Assembly: GCF_018424605.1 (NCBI RefSeq)
Contig: NZ_QTKT01000005.1
Location: 62,001 to 126,000 of the forward strand
From: Marinobacter lipolyticus
GTDB lineage: Bacteria; Pseudomonadota; Gammaproteobacteria; Pseudomonadales; Oleiphilaceae
DNA length: 64,000 nt
Reading direction: 5' to 3'
Below, one piece after another: positions 1 through 9,396 of the stretch. The notes under the pieces were generated by a model, which ran no database searches, was not told the DNA's origin, and was given only the letters and a program-made list of their open reading frames with translations. The position numbers and the translations under genes are program-made. How positions within the stretch are numbered: the first letter of the stretch is position 1; each line of letters starts with the position of its first letter.

Positions 1-506
1 GGGCGTCGCTGATGATTCTCAGTGGCTGCTGCTCGGTGGGGCAGGCCCAGAAGGCGGTGGATGTGCCGGTGGTGCTGACCATCGCTGCGGCCTTCGCACT
101 GGGTGCGGCCCTTGAGCAGACCGGAGCGGCGGGGTATGTGGCCGAGGGCATTCTGGGCGTCAGTGACGGTCATCCGCTGCTGACCATTCTGCTGGTCTAT
201 GTCACGGTGTCGGTGCTGACTGAAGTGATTACCAATAACGCGGCGGCGGTGCTGGTTATCCCGGTGGTGCTGTCGATGACCACGTCCCTGGGGGTGCCCG
301 CAGAACCCTTTGTCATTGCGGTGATGATGGCGGCATCGGCCAGTTTTGCCACGCCGCTGGGCTACCAGACCAACATGATGGTGTTTGGCCCCGGCGGTTA
401 CCGCTTCTCGGATTTCGTCAAAGTGGGCCTGCCCATGAACCTGTTCATCGGGCTGCTGACCGTCACCGTGATCAGCCTCGTCTACGGCATCAGCCCTGGC
501 GTCTGA
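1..506 (+). CDS. SLC13-family permease, C-terminal part (5' end outside window)
   Basis: The reading frame is open from the left edge, so only the last ~168 residues are present and the true start lies upstream. The translation is almost wholly hydrophobic. It contains the anion-transporter signature TEVITNNAAAVLVIPV and then ATPLGYQTNMMVFGPGGYR, a pattern typical of the last membrane segments of SLC13/DASS permeases that often carry central TrkA-C domains. Members move sulfate, dicarboxylates or similar anions with sodium; the substrate cannot be told from this fragment. The stop codon lies inside the 3' end of the convergent EAL gene (17 bp overlap). Confidence 0.8.
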   Translation, partial: ASLMILSGCCSVGQAQKAVDVPVVLTIAAAFALGAALEQTGAAGYVAEGILGVSDGHPLLTILLVYVTVSVLTEVITNNAAAVLVIPVVLSMTTSLGVPAEPFVIAVMMAASASFATPLGYQTNMMVFGPGGYRFSDFVKVGLPMNLFIGLLTVTVISLVYGISPGV

Positions 507-1785
507 TGCCGTCGGTGGGGTTGGCCAGAATGTCGCAGCACAGTACCCGCAGCTCGCCACGATAGTAATAGCCCAGCGATAGGGTCACACACATATAGGC
601 GCCGGTAATACACAGGTAGGGTGTGGTCACCTGCAGGCGCTCTGGCTGCGCGATGGCCTGGCGGAGGTATTGCTGGCGGTACCAGTCCGCACTGGTGGTG
701 CTCTCCAGCGGCCGGAATCTGGGGTCAAGGCTGTTTGCCATGGCATCGGAGACCAGCGTGTCGTCGATCTGAACGCCTTTATTGTCCACCAGATAACAGC
801 GGGACACCGTCGGGTGGCCAAGCAGTTGCGCGCACGCCTGCGGCATGGCCATGCCCTGGTTAAGCTTTTCGATGGTGGCCTGGAAGTAACCCGTAAAAAA
901 CTGGGTGAGCTGCTGGGTCGGGTCTCTCCTGACCTGGCTCTGACTCTTGTATTCGCTGAGCAGATGATCGAAATCGTCCGCCTGTGTCGGGATGTCCGCC
1001 AACAGCGTGCTCGGTTTTCTGAAATAGAACCCCTGAACAAAATCGACCCCGGCATCAATGGCGATCAGCGCCTGATCCCGCGTCTCCACCCCCTCCAGCA
1101 ACACCAGGCAGCCGGACTGATGCAGCAACGACACAATGCCATTGAGGATCTGCCTGGCCCTGTGATCTTCGGTCGCCCGCGTCAGCAGTTTGCGATCAAG
1201 CTTGACGATGTCCGGTGACAGATTCCAGATGCGCTCGAAATTGGAATGGCCGGCACCAAAATCATCAATCGCCGTCAGGCAGCCCAGCTTCTGATAGTAG
1301 GCGACGGTTTCCCGCAGACGGTCGGCGTCATCGGTGGGCTGCTCCACGATCTCCATCACAATGCGATGCGGGGGCAGGCCGGTTTTCTCCAGCAGCTGAC
1401 CGAAAAAGGAGTCGGACTGGGTGCCGCTGGTTACAACCTGGGGAGACACGTTCAGAAACAGCCAGTTCAACTGATCGTGAAAGCCGGTGTAGTTGCGGAT
1501 GTGCAGGTAGCGGCACAGCCGGTCTAGCAGCAGGTTTTCCGCGCTTGAGGTTGGCAATCCGAAAAGGTGCAGGGGCAGAACGGCGGCGTTGTCGTTATCA
1601 AAGGCGCGAATCAGTGCTTCGTAACCCACCACCCGCTTGTGGGAAATGCTGAATATGGGTTGCAGCGCCGTGCGCAGGGTCAGGCCCTGATAGTCCGCGG
1701 TCCAAGAGTCACCTTCCTTGTTGAGCATGGGGGACAGCAAATCAACATCCGGTGCTGCCAACGTTTCAGGAAGGGTTCGCGACAT
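490..1785 (-). CDS. EAL-domain cyclic-di-GMP phosphodiesterase
   Basis: A 431-residue protein with an EAL domain at about residues 35-270 and an unassigned C-terminal domain (~280-431) resembling the sensory-type domains attached to soluble EAL proteins. The catalytic set appears intact: E-A-L at 56-58 (YEALIRAF), LNVSP, EIVEQ, the metal-binding DDFGAG, the lysine in VKLDRK, and LEGVETRDQA. From the family, it should hydrolyse c-di-GMP to pGpG in the cytoplasm. No GGDEF domain and no membrane segment are visible. It is transcribed away from the cytochrome b561 gene, across a 570-bp gap. The signal sensed is unknown. Confidence 0.85.
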   Translation of the reverse strand: MSRTLPETLAAPDVDLLSPMLNKEGDSWTADYQGLTLRTALQPIFSISHKRVVGYEALIRAFDNDNAAVLPLHLFGLPTSSAENLLLDRLCRYLHIRNYTGFHDQLNWLFLNVSPQVVTSGTQSDSFFGQLLEKTGLPPHRIVMEIVEQPTDDADRLRETVAYYQKLGCLTAIDDFGAGHSNFERIWNLSPDIVKLDRKLLTRATEDHRARQILNGIVSLLHQSGCLVLLEGVETRDQALIAIDAGVDFVQGFYFRKPSTLLADIPTQADDFDHLLSEYKSQSQVRRDPTQQLTQFFTGYFQATIEKLNQGMAMPQACAQLLGHPTVSRCYLVDNKGVQIDDTLVSDAMANSLDPRFRPLESTTSADWYRQQYLRQAIAQPERLQVTTPYLCITGAYMCVTLSLGYYYRGELRVLCCDILANPTDGIRRQG

Positions 1786-2355
1786 AGGCGGTTCTGGTCT
1801 ATTGACGAATGCAACGACAGCAGCGTGAGCTGGTCGAACTGTAAACAGAGAATACAGGTGCCTGTTAAGAAAATGTCACGTGGCCCTGTGATGAGGGGAG
1901 ATTGCCAAAAATGCGGGGATATTGCCACCAGTTAATGTGAAAAACTGGGAAATGATCGATAAGCGAGGGATCGATCCGGGCCGGGAAAAGGGCCGCAGCG
2001 GCCATTGGGAGGCCGCTGGCGGTTCAGTTGTTGCTGGGGATTACAACGCTTTCGTCGAATTCAAATTCCATGTTTATGCCTTCCGGTCAATGAGTCACCC
2101 AAGCGGGTATTTAAGTATGTGCAAATTCTATCTTGCTGATGGATTTCAACAATCCGTATTACCCGTATCAGACCTTAGACTTAACGCTTTGCCGGGATGC
2201 AGCCCGCGCCGGGTGCCGGCTGAACTTTACGTGGGATAGTTGGTCAGAAAAACTGACTTTCGTATGCAAAACATTCCGGTTGGTTTTGCGGCCCGGGCTT
2301 TCTAGACTCAAGAATCAGGAAACATCACCAATCAGGGAACGAGGTTTTTCTTTTC
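1786..2355. other. 570-bp intergenic region without a convincing gene
   Basis: This gap separates the divergent EAL and cytochrome b561 genes. Short frames occur, but none has a good ribosome site or a recognisable protein. I see one hairpin, CAGCGGCC / GGCCGCTG with a 7-nt loop at 1996-2018, and a possible promoter near the right end (listed separately). I looked for a c-di-GMP riboswitch core and did not find one. It could hold a small RNA, but nothing in the bases demonstrates this. Confidence 0.4.
2280..2308 (+). promoter_or_regulatory. possible sigma-70 promoter of the cytochrome b561-yceI pair
   Basis: TTGGTT at 2280-2285 and TAGACT at 2303-2308 are separated by 17 bp, about 48 bp ahead of the cytochrome gene start. 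Three or four of six bases match consensus in each hexamer. This is a pattern match only. Confidence 0.35.
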
Positions 2356-2907
2356 ATGCAGATACGTAATTCGTCGACCCGCTTCGGTGTTGTCAGCATA
2401 GCGATTCACTGGCTGGTGGCGGTGACGGTGTTCGGTCTGTTCGGTCTGGGCTATTACATGGTGGGGCTGTCCTACTACGATGAGTGGTACCGGCTGGGGC
2501 CGGATATTCACCGCAGCGTTGGCATCCTGCTGTTCCTGGCCGTTGTTTTTCGGGTGATCTGGCGCGTGGCCAACCCGGTGCCACGGCCGCTGCCGAGTCA
2601 CCAGCGCTGGGAAATCCGGCTCGCTCACGTAGCCCACGGCCTGCTTTACGTTCTGCTGTTTGTGGTGATGGTCAGCGGTTACTTGATTTCAACCGCGGAT
2701 GGCTCGGCGATCAGTGTGTTCAACTGGTTTGATGTTCCCTCACTGACGGGCCGGATCAAGGGCATGGAAGACATTGCTGGCGAGGTGCATTACTGGAGTA
2801 CCTGGGCCATTGTCATTCTCGCCGGCGCCCATGGGCTGGCCGCCATCAAGCATCACGTTCTGGACAAAGACGACACCTTGCGCCGGATGCTGGGCAGCAA
2901 CCGCTGA
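2356..2907 (+). CDS. cytochrome b561 family protein
   Basis: A 183-residue protein with four predicted membrane helices (about residues 13-35, 48-68, 92-112, 140-160). Histidines suited to bind b-type haem are present: H18 in AIHWLVA, H52 in DIHRSVG, and further ones in EVHYW and AGAHGL. Family members sit in the inner membrane and pass electrons, for example from quinol or to superoxide. It is followed 66 bp later by a YceI protein. The same pair (yceJ-yceI) occurs in E. coli, which supports a shared role in periplasmic isoprenoid or redox handling, but the exact substrate is unknown. Confidence 0.88.
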   Translation: MQIRNSSTRFGVVSIAIHWLVAVTVFGLFGLGYYMVGLSYYDEWYRLGPDIHRSVGILLFLAVVFRVIWRVANPVPRPLPSHQRWEIRLAHVAHGLLYVLLFVVMVSGYLISTADGSAISVFNWFDVPSLTGRIKGMEDIAGEVHYWSTWAIVILAGAHGLAAIKHHVLDKDDTLRRMLGSNR

Positions 2908-2973
2908 CGCTGCATTTGCGTATCAACTATCGAACGCCCCTGCGCGGGCAATCTCAACAAAAGGGAATGCATT

Positions 2974-3558
2974 ATGAAGAAACTTCTGCTGGCTTCTGCC
3001 GTGTCCATGTCACTGATCGGCGCCGCTCAGGCGTCCGAGCACAGTGGTACTTATGCGTTTGACACCAAAGGCGCCCATCAGTTTGTCACGTTCAAGATCT
3101 CACACCTGGGCTACAGCTGGCTCTACGGACGTTTTAACGACTTTGATGGTCAGTTCACCTATGACGCCGAGAATCCGGAGAACAGCTCTGTGGAGGTGAC
3201 CATCGATACCGCCAGCGTGGATTCCAATCACGCCGAACGCGACAAGCACCTGCGCAGTGAGGATTTCCTGTACGTAGACGAGTACCCGGAAGCCACGTTC
3301 AAGAGCACGCGAATTGTGCTGGATGACGATGGCGACGAAGCCGATATCATCGGTGATTTCACGTTGCGGGGCGTCACCCGGGAAATCACCCTGGAGGCGG
3401 AGCTGCTGGGCCACGGTGACGACCCCTGGGGCGGCTACCGCATGGGCTTTGAGGCGGAAACCGAGCTGAAGCTCGCCGACTTCGGCATTCCGATGGACCT
3501 GGGCAAGGCCTCGGAAACCGTGCACATTGAAATTTCAGTAGAAGGCATTCGCCAGTAA
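2974..3558 (+). CDS. yceI: YceI family periplasmic protein
   Basis: 194 residues starting with a classical signal peptide (MKKLLLASAV, hydrophobic core, cleavage likely after AAQA at ~20). The mature part matches the YceI lipocalin-like beta-barrel family: VTFKISHLGYSWLYGRF near the start, then DSNHAERDKHLRSEDFL, and a TLRGVTREITLEAEL block. Family members bind long isoprenoids or related amphiphiles in the periplasm. Length agrees with E. coli YceI (191). A GGGAA stretch lies just ahead of the ATG. It probably forms an operon with the cytochrome b561 gene upstream. Confidence 0.9.
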   Translation: MKKLLLASAVSMSLIGAAQASEHSGTYAFDTKGAHQFVTFKISHLGYSWLYGRFNDFDGQFTYDAENPENSSVEVTIDTASVDSNHAERDKHLRSEDFLYVDEYPEATFKSTRIVLDDDGDEADIIGDFTLRGVTREITLEAELLGHGDDPWGGYRMGFEAETELKLADFGIPMDLGKASETVHIEISVEGIRQ

Positions 3559-3579
3559 GGTTCACTGCTGGCGTTAGCT

Positions 3580-3608
3580 GCCGGTTCCGGGTCAGACCCG
3601 GAACCGGC
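3580..3608. terminator. hairpin between convergent yceI and chemoreceptor genes
   Basis: A perfect 13-bp stem (GCCGGTTCCGGGT / ACCCGGAACCGGC) with a 3-nt loop CAG. It overlaps the chemoreceptor stop codon at 3592-3594. No clear T-tract follows on either strand, so it may stop or stabilise transcripts rather than act as a canonical intrinsic terminator. Confidence 0.6.
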
Positions 3609-5229
3609 CCGTCTGCCCCTTGAGTTCATCGGCAAAGCCCGCCAGGGATTTGCCGATGGCGTCAATGCCTTTTGAGCGCTTGGCGCTCTCTGCAGCAAGG
3701 TCGTTGATCTCGGTCACGCTGCGATTGATTTCATCCACCACCTGGGTCTGTTCTTCCGTGGCCGAGGCCACGCTGGTGTTCATGTCGCTGATGTCTGCCA
3801 TAGCGACAAGAATGCCGTTGAGCTCACTTTCCGCCTCACTTGCCAGTTTCTCGGTGGCCACGGCTTCCTTACTGCCGGTTTCCATCACTGAGACAATGTC
3901 CGACACCCCGTTCTGCAGTGCCGATATCATGGTCTGAATGTCTTCAGTGGACTGCTGGGTGCGCTTGGCCAGCGTACGCACCTCATCGGCCACCACGGCA
4001 AACCCGCGGCCCTGCTCGCCGGCGCGGGCGGCTTCAATCGCGGCATTAAGGGCCAGCAGATTGGTCTGGTCGGCAACGCCGCGGATGACATCCAGGACCG
4101 AGGTGATGTTTTCCGAGTCCTGGGACAGCCTGCGAATGACTTCCACGGCTTTGTTGATCTGGGCGGCCAGTCTCTGCACCTGCTCAGAGGAATTACGAAT
4201 AATGGTGGCGCTGTTGTTGCCTTTTTCCTGGGCATCCCGGGTTACCTCGGCAGCGCGGGAGGCGTTGCCGGCCACCTCTTCGATGGCACTTTGCATTTCA
4301 TTGACCGCCGTGGCCACCATGGAAATGGAGTCGGTCTGTTTGCTGATGCCGTCATTGTTCTCCCGCGCGGCCGTCGCCAGCTCCCGGGCACCGTCATCGA
4401 GCTGGCTGCTCAGCTGCTGGATCGCGCCGATCATCGTCTGCAGATTGGCCAGTACCTGGTTGAAGCTGGTGGCCAGCCGGCCAAGATCGTCGTCTGTCTC
4501 GACGGGGACGCGCTGGGTCAAGTCGCCCTCTCCCTGGGCGATGTTATCGAGCTGTTGTCTGAGCACCGTGATGGACTTGATGATCATCTTCATGAATGCG
4601 AGGAAGAGGGCGATGCTGACGATCACCGCGAGCACCGTAATCGTCAGGATGAACACCGAGCTGCTCTGGCCCTCTGAGGAAGCCTCCCGTGCACGCCCCT
4701 GGGCCAGTTCATCGGCGTGGGCGCCGACCTTGTCATAATAGAGCCTCAGTGCCGAGTAGCGTGGGGCGCTTTCCTCGTTCAGGCGGGTCCTGGCGGCCGA
4801 GGCATTTCCGGCGGATGCCATGTCCATGGTGTTGCGGGCGGACTGCTCCCAGCGCTGAAACGCCGAATCGAATCCCGTCATGATGGGGGCAACGCCGGTG
4901 CCTGCGAGCCGTCTGGCGGCTTCTGCCATGCGGTCTTTGGCCTGCTGTACGTTCTCGTTGAATTCGTCTTCGAAGCCGCCACCCGGCTCACCGGTGGCGG
5001 CAGCGTCAATGGCTTCCATCTGTGCGACCAGGGCCTGATACAGGTCGCGGTCGCCATTGAGCACTTCACTCACGGCGGGGAGGTAGCGGTCGGCTATGTC
5101 GTCGGTGTCGGCGACCAGATTCTGCGCCGTTCGGACACTGAAAAGACCAATGATGACAAGCGCGATGGCGGAGATTGCAAAGGGCAGGGCAATCTTGGTC
5201 CGCAGGCCGAGAGAGGTGCTCAGATTCAT
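3592..5229 (-). CDS. methyl-accepting chemotaxis protein
   Basis: 545 residues in the standard layout: first membrane helix ~12-32, a periplasmic helical domain of four-helix-bundle type (~33-190), second membrane helix ~193-214, HAMP linker (~215-268), then a long cytoplasmic coiled coil. The signalling tip is highly conserved (GVADQTNLLALNAAIEAARA, then GEQGRGFAVVADEVRTLA), the part that contacts CheA and CheW. The C-terminus ends in GRFRV with no CheR-tethering pentapeptide. The ligand cannot be inferred. The gene stands alone, convergent with yceI, so it probably feeds a chemotaxis pathway encoded elsewhere. Confidence 0.93.
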   Translation of the reverse strand: MNLSTSLGLRTKIALPFAISAIALVIIGLFSVRTAQNLVADTDDIADRYLPAVSEVLNGDRDLYQALVAQMEAIDAAATGEPGGGFEDEFNENVQQAKDRMAEAARRLAGTGVAPIMTGFDSAFQRWEQSARNTMDMASAGNASAARTRLNEESAPRYSALRLYYDKVGAHADELAQGRAREASSEGQSSSVFILTITVLAVIVSIALFLAFMKMIIKSITVLRQQLDNIAQGEGDLTQRVPVETDDDLGRLATSFNQVLANLQTMIGAIQQLSSQLDDGARELATAARENNDGISKQTDSISMVATAVNEMQSAIEEVAGNASRAAEVTRDAQEKGNNSATIIRNSSEQVQRLAAQINKAVEVIRRLSQDSENITSVLDVIRGVADQTNLLALNAAIEAARAGEQGRGFAVVADEVRTLAKRTQQSTEDIQTMISALQNGVSDIVSVMETGSKEAVATEKLASEAESELNGILVAMADISDMNTSVASATEEQTQVVDEINRSVTEINDLAAESAKRSKGIDAIGKSLAGFADELKGQTGRFRV

Positions 5230-5342
5230 GAGGCTGCTTACCTTTTCGAAAAGTGAGAGAACACTTCCCTAAAGATAGCAGCGCAACGGTGGGGTTCACG
5301 GATACAAATTGTAAGGGCCTGTAATGCCATGAGCGACGAGTG

Positions 5343-5597
5343 TCAGGGCAGGTCAGTAGATTCCTGTGTTCCTCGGATTACGCGTTGGTCGTCGGAACGA
5401 CAGAGATGGCGTTGACGCCAGAACTGGGCGACAAAAATGACCAGCCAGATCAACACGCCCGCCCAGAGATAGGGTTCGGCTACCTGAAAGGTGCCGCTGA
5501 TGGCGAATTCCACGAGTAGCATCAGTGCCAGGGCGAGCACCGCGTTGACAAGGGCGGTAACCATGGCTTGCCCGCAGGCTTTCATATTCGGTTTCAT
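5343..5597 (-). CDS. small predicted inner-membrane protein, unknown function
   Basis: 84 residues with two hydrophobic stretches (about 12-34 and 43-60) and a basic, cytoplasm-type C-terminal tail (WRQRHLCRSDDQR). I do not recognise a family. The start codon is ATG with a weak GCGGAA upstream. It lies alone between the chemoreceptor and the parC promoter. It could be a genuine small membrane protein, but coding evidence is limited to hydrophobic patterning and an intact frame. Confidence 0.45.
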   Translation of the reverse strand: MKPNMKACGQAMVTALVNAVLALALMLLVEFAISGTFQVAEPYLWAGVLIWLVIFVAQFWRQRHLCRSDDQRVIRGTQESTDLP

Positions 5598-5753
5598 AGT
5601 GTTCCGCTTGCTCAGGGTGAAAAACGGTCATCTATCCACGTCTGGCGAGCATACGGCCAGCATTACAGAGTCTCCATGCGGGAATTCCGCTATTGGAAAT
5701 GGCTATCGAGGACATTTGTAGTGGCCGCGATGCCAACTATTGCGTGGTGGTTA

Positions 5754-5783
5754 TTGGTGTATCGCGGCTTGCGTCCATATAAT
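5754..5783 (+). promoter_or_regulatory. sigma-70-type promoter for parC-serB
   Basis: TTGGTG at 5754-5759 and a perfect TATAAT at 5778-5783, spaced by 18 bp. The parC ATG follows 84 bp after the -10 box, giving a leader of about 75-80 nt. Confidence 0.6.
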
Positions 5784-5867
5784 GTGCCCTCAAATCCGGA
5801 CCGGTCAGTGATCGGTTGACGGGCAGCAAGCGCCGGCAGAATTCACAACAGGTAAAAAGAGGCATCC

Positions 5868-8162
5868 ATGCCAGAGTTTCAGACGACGGACGAAGGCTTT
5901 GAGCGGGTTTCGCTGAGGGACTACACGGAAAAGGCCTACCTCGATTATTCCATGTACGTCATTCTTGATCGGGCGCTGCCGAACGTCGGCGACGGTCTCA
6001 AGCCGGTTCAGCGGCGCATTGTCTACGCCATGTCCGAACTGGGGCTCAAGTCCACTTCCAAGTACAAAAAATCCGCCCGTACAGTGGGCGATGTGCTGGG
6101 TAAGTTTCACCCGCACGGTGACAGCGCCTGCTACGAAGCCATGGTGCTGATGGCGCAGCCGTTCTCCTACCGCTACCCATTGGTGGATGGCCAGGGCAAC
6201 TGGGGATCTCCGGATGACCCCAAATCGTTTGCGGCCATGCGTTATACCGAATCCCGGCTGGCGCCGTTCGCCGATGTGTTGCTGAGTGAGCTGGGCCAGG
6301 GCACGGTGGATTGGGTACCGAATTTCGACGGCACCATGGAGGAACCGTCGGTGTTGCCCGCCCGGCTGCCGCACGTGCTGTTGAACGGCACCACCGGGAT
6401 CGCCGTGGGTATGGCAACGGACATTCCTCCCCATAACGTCAGGGAAGTCACCGCCGCCTGTATTCGCCTGCTTGATCAGCCGGACGCGACGGTGGACGAT
6501 CTCTGCGAGCACGTAAAAGGGCCGGATTTCCCCACCGAAGCGGAAATCATCACCCCCCGCAAGGATATCCGCCAGATGTACGAGACCGGCCGCGGCTCGT
6601 TGAGGATGCGGGCGCGGTGGCTGCGCGAAAGTGGTGAAATCGTCGTCACCGATCTGCCCCATCACGTGTCCGGAGCGCGGGTGCTGGAGCAGATTGCGCA
6701 GCAGATGCAGGCCAAGAAACTGCCGATGGTGGCGGACTTGCGGGACGAATCCGACCATGAAAACCCGACGCGTCTGGTGATTGTGCCGCGCTCCAACCGG
6801 GTGGATCTGGACGGGCTGATGGCGCACCTGTTTGCCAGTACCGACCTCGAGAAAACCTACCGGGTGAATATCAACGTCATCGGTAACGATGGCCGGCCCG
6901 GGGTCAAGGGCCTGAGAACCATGCTGACGGAGTGGCTGAGTTTCCGTCGCACCACTGTCACCCGTCGCCTGCAGCACCGTCTCGACAAGGTGCTGGCACG
7001 GCTGCACCTGTTGGAAGGCTTGCTGATCGCCTACCTCAATATCGATGAGGTGATCGAGATCATCCGCACCGAGGACAAGCCCAAGGCGGAATTGATGTCT
7101 CGCTTTGGCCTGTCGGCGGATCAGGCGGAAGCCATTCTGGAGCTGAAATTACGCCATCTGGCCAAGCTCGAGGAAATGAAGATCCGTGGTGAACAGGATG
7201 AGCTGTCTGCCGAACGCGACGAACTACAGGCCATTCTGGGATCGGAAGATCGTCTGCGTGAACTGATCAAAGCGGAACTTCAGGCCGATGCGGAAACCTT
7301 TGGCGACGAGCGGCGTTCACCGATCGTCGAACGGGAGGAAGCCCGGGCCTTCAGTGACCTGGATCTGGTGTCCAACGACCCGGTCACCGTGGTCCTGTCG
7401 GAAAAGGGCTGGGTCCGCGCCGCCAAGGGTCATGACATTGAACCGGAGGGCTTGAGCTACAAGTCCGGCGACCGTTTCGCCATGGCGGCGAAGGGGCGAA
7501 ACAACCAGCAGGCCGTCTTCCTTGACTCGACCGGGCGCGCCTATGCGCTGATGGCCCACAGTCTGCCGTCTGCCCGGGGGCAGGGGGAGCCGCTGACCGG
7601 CCGTATCAATCCGCCCTCGGGCGCGGCGTTTTCCGGGCTGTTGATGGGGGACCCCACGCGCAAGGTGTTGCTGGTCACCGACGGGGGGTATGGGTTCGTG
7701 ACGTCCCTTGAGGATATGATCAGCAAGAACCGCAACGGCAAGGCGGTCGTCAGCGTGCCCAAGGGCGCGAAAATTATGCCGCCGGTGGTGGTGCCGGCGA
7801 CCGACAAGCCGCTGTTCCTGGGCGCCATTTCCAACGAGGGGCGGATGCTCGTTTTCCCGCTCAGTGAATTGCCGGAGCTGGCCAAGGGTAAAGGCAACAA
7901 GATCATCAGCATTCCCTCGGCGCGGGTGCAGAACCGCGAGGAGTACGTCGTCGCGGTGGCGGTGTTTGCCGAAGACGACAATCTGGAAATTCGCGCCGGC
8001 AAGCGCAAGATGGGCCTGCAGTTCAGTGATCTGGAGCATTACCTCGGTGAGCGCGGTCGTCGTGGCCACAAGCTCCCCCGCGGGTTGCAGCGGGTGGATG
8101 GCATTGACGTAATCGCAGCCGCCGGTAACACGGCTGAAGAGGAGTTCACCGACAGTGAGTGA
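5868..8162 (+). CDS. parC: DNA topoisomerase IV subunit A
   Basis: 764 residues (E. coli ParC 752). With ParE it decatenates daughter chromosomes. The breakage-reunion domain occupies roughly residues 10-490, with the DNA-linking tyrosine at Y126 ([10 protein letters not shown]); the C-terminal part is the shorter beta-propeller typical of ParC rather than GyrA. The quinolone-determining stretch [15 protein letters not shown] keeps S86 and E90, equivalent to E. coli S80 and E84, so no classic resistance substitution is present. AGAGG precedes the ATG. The last 8 bp overlap serB, implying co-transcription. Confidence 0.97.
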   Translation: MPEFQTTDEGFERVSLRDYTEKAYLDYSMYVILDRALPNVGDGLKPVQRRIVYAMSELGLKSTSKYKKSARTVGDVLGKFHPHGDSACYEAMVLMAQPFSYRYPLVDGQGNWGSPDDPKSFAAMRYTESRLAPFADVLLSELGQGTVDWVPNFDGTMEEPSVLPARLPHVLLNGTTGIAVGMATDIPPHNVREVTAACIRLLDQPDATVDDLCEHVKGPDFPTEAEIITPRKDIRQMYETGRGSLRMRARWLRESGEIVVTDLPHHVSGARVLEQIAQQMQAKKLPMVADLRDESDHENPTRLVIVPRSNRVDLDGLMAHLFASTDLEKTYRVNINVIGNDGRPGVKGLRTMLTEWLSFRRTTVTRRLQHRLDKVLARLHLLEGLLIAYLNIDEVIEIIRTEDKPKAELMSRFGLSADQAEAILELKLRHLAKLEEMKIRGEQDELSAERDELQAILGSEDRLRELIKAELQADAETFGDERRSPIVEREEARAFSDLDLVSNDPVTVVLSEKGWVRAAKGHDIEPEGLSYKSGDRFAMAAKGRNNQQAVFLDSTGRAYALMAHSLPSARGQGEPLTGRINPPSGAAFSGLLMGDPTRKVLLVTDGGYGFVTSLEDMISKNRNGKAVVSVPKGAKIMPPVVVPATDKPLFLGAISNEGRMLVFPLSELPELAKGKGNKIISIPSARVQNREEYVVAVAVFAEDDNLEIRAGKRKMGLQFSDLEHYLGERGRRGHKLPRGLQRVDGIDVIAAAGNTAEEEFTDSE

Positions 8163-9372
8163 ATTGGTTCTGATCAACGTTTCAGGACGCGACAAGCCGG
8201 GCCTGACCTCTGAAATCACCGGTATTATGGGGCAGTACGACGTTCGCATTCTGGATATTGGCCAGGCGGTGATCCACGATCATCTCACGTGGGGCATTCT
8301 TATCGAGATTCCGGACGCCTCCAAATCGTCCCCGGTTATCCGCGATCTGCTGTTCCGCCTGCATGCGCTGGACCTGCAGGTGCGCTTTGCGCCGATCACC
8401 GAGCGCGAATACCAGACCTGGGCCGAGGCCAGAAACCGCGCCTGCTACATCGTTACGCTGCTGTCGCGGGATATCAAGGCGGAGCAGATCGCCCGGGTGT
8501 CGGCCATCACCGCACGTCATGGTCTCAATATCGACAACATCAGTCGGCTGTCTGCCCGCCCCTCACTGAATCCGTCGGAGAACCGCATCGCCTGTGTCGA
8601 GTTCTCGGTGCGCGGCACACCCTCGGACCTTGAGCAGTTGCGGGCGGATTTCCTGCACATCGCCGGCGAGATGAATGTGGATATTGCCTTCCAGGAAGAT
8701 TCCATTTTCCGTCGAAACCGCCGGCTGGTGGTATTTGACATGGATTCCACCCTGATCGAAGCCGAGGTGATTGACGAACTCGCGCGGGAAGCCGGCGTCG
8801 GCGATCAGGTGGCAGAGATCACCGAACGAGCCATGCAGGGCGAGCTGGATTTCAGTCAGAGCTTTGCCGAGCGTCTGGCGTTGCTCAAGGGGCTGGACGA
8901 GTCCGTGCTGGAGGGTATTGCCGCGCGTCTGAAAATGACGGAAGGGGCAGAACATCTGATTCGCAGTCTGAAGTCGCTGGGCTACCGCACCGCCATCCTC
9001 TCTGGCGGGTTCAGTTACTTTGCGCGTCATCTGCAGAGCAAGCTGGGCATTGATTACATCTATGCCAACGAGCTGGAGATTGCGAACGGCAAGGTCACCG
9101 GCCGGGTGTCTGGTCGGATCGTGGATGGTAACCGCAAGGCGGAGTTGCTGCTGGAAATTGCCCGCAAGGAGCACATCTCCCGGGAGCAGGTCATCGCGGT
9201 GGGGGATGGTGCAAACGACCTGCCGATGCTGAGTCAGGCGGGATTAGGCGTAGCCTTCCGTGCCAAGCCACTGGTCAAGGAATCCGCCCGTCACTCGATA
9301 TCCACTCTCGGGCTGGACGCGATCCTGTACCTGATCGGCTTCCGCGAGAGCGAAAGCAACCAGGGGCTCTGA
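8155..9372 (+). CDS. serB: phosphoserine phosphatase
   Basis: 405 residues. Catalyses the last step of serine synthesis (O-phosphoserine to serine). Two ACT-like regulatory modules (about 4-80 and 97-178) precede the HAD phosphatase. The nucleophile is D195 in FDMDSTLIE, with D197 as general acid, and the late Mg-binding motif is [10 protein letters not shown]. This two-ACT architecture is longer than E. coli SerB (322) and matches the Pseudomonas type, where serine feedback is expected. The start is GTG at 8155, read within the end of parC (8-bp overlap), so translation is probably coupled. Confidence 0.95.
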   Translation: MSELVLINVSGRDKPGLTSEITGIMGQYDVRILDIGQAVIHDHLTWGILIEIPDASKSSPVIRDLLFRLHALDLQVRFAPITEREYQTWAEARNRACYIVTLLSRDIKAEQIARVSAITARHGLNIDNISRLSARPSLNPSENRIACVEFSVRGTPSDLEQLRADFLHIAGEMNVDIAFQEDSIFRRNRRLVVFDMDSTLIEAEVIDELAREAGVGDQVAEITERAMQGELDFSQSFAERLALLKGLDESVLEGIAARLKMTEGAEHLIRSLKSLGYRTAILSGGFSYFARHLQSKLGIDYIYANELEIANGKVTGRVSGRIVDGNRKAELLLEIARKEHISREQVIAVGDGANDLPMLSQAGLGVAFRAKPLVKESARHSISTLGLDAILYLIGFRESESNQGL

Positions 9373-9377
9373 ACGAC

Positions 9378-9396
9378 CGGGGATCAGTGATCCCCG
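9378..9396. terminator. hairpin between convergent serB and fimX
   Basis: Inverted repeat CGGGGATC / GATCCCCG with a 3-nt loop, overlapping the fimX stop codon at 9384-9386. There is no T-tract, so terminator function is inferred from position between convergent genes. Confidence 0.5.

Noticed and set aside
1786..2355. c-di-GMP riboswitch in the leader between EAL and cytochrome genes
   Set aside because: The GEMM core sequences were sought because of the nearby EAL gene but are not present.
5805..7007. Long minus-strand frame of 400 codons opposite parC
   Set aside because: It is a shadow of the parC reading frame, rich in His, Gln and Arg, with no family resemblance.
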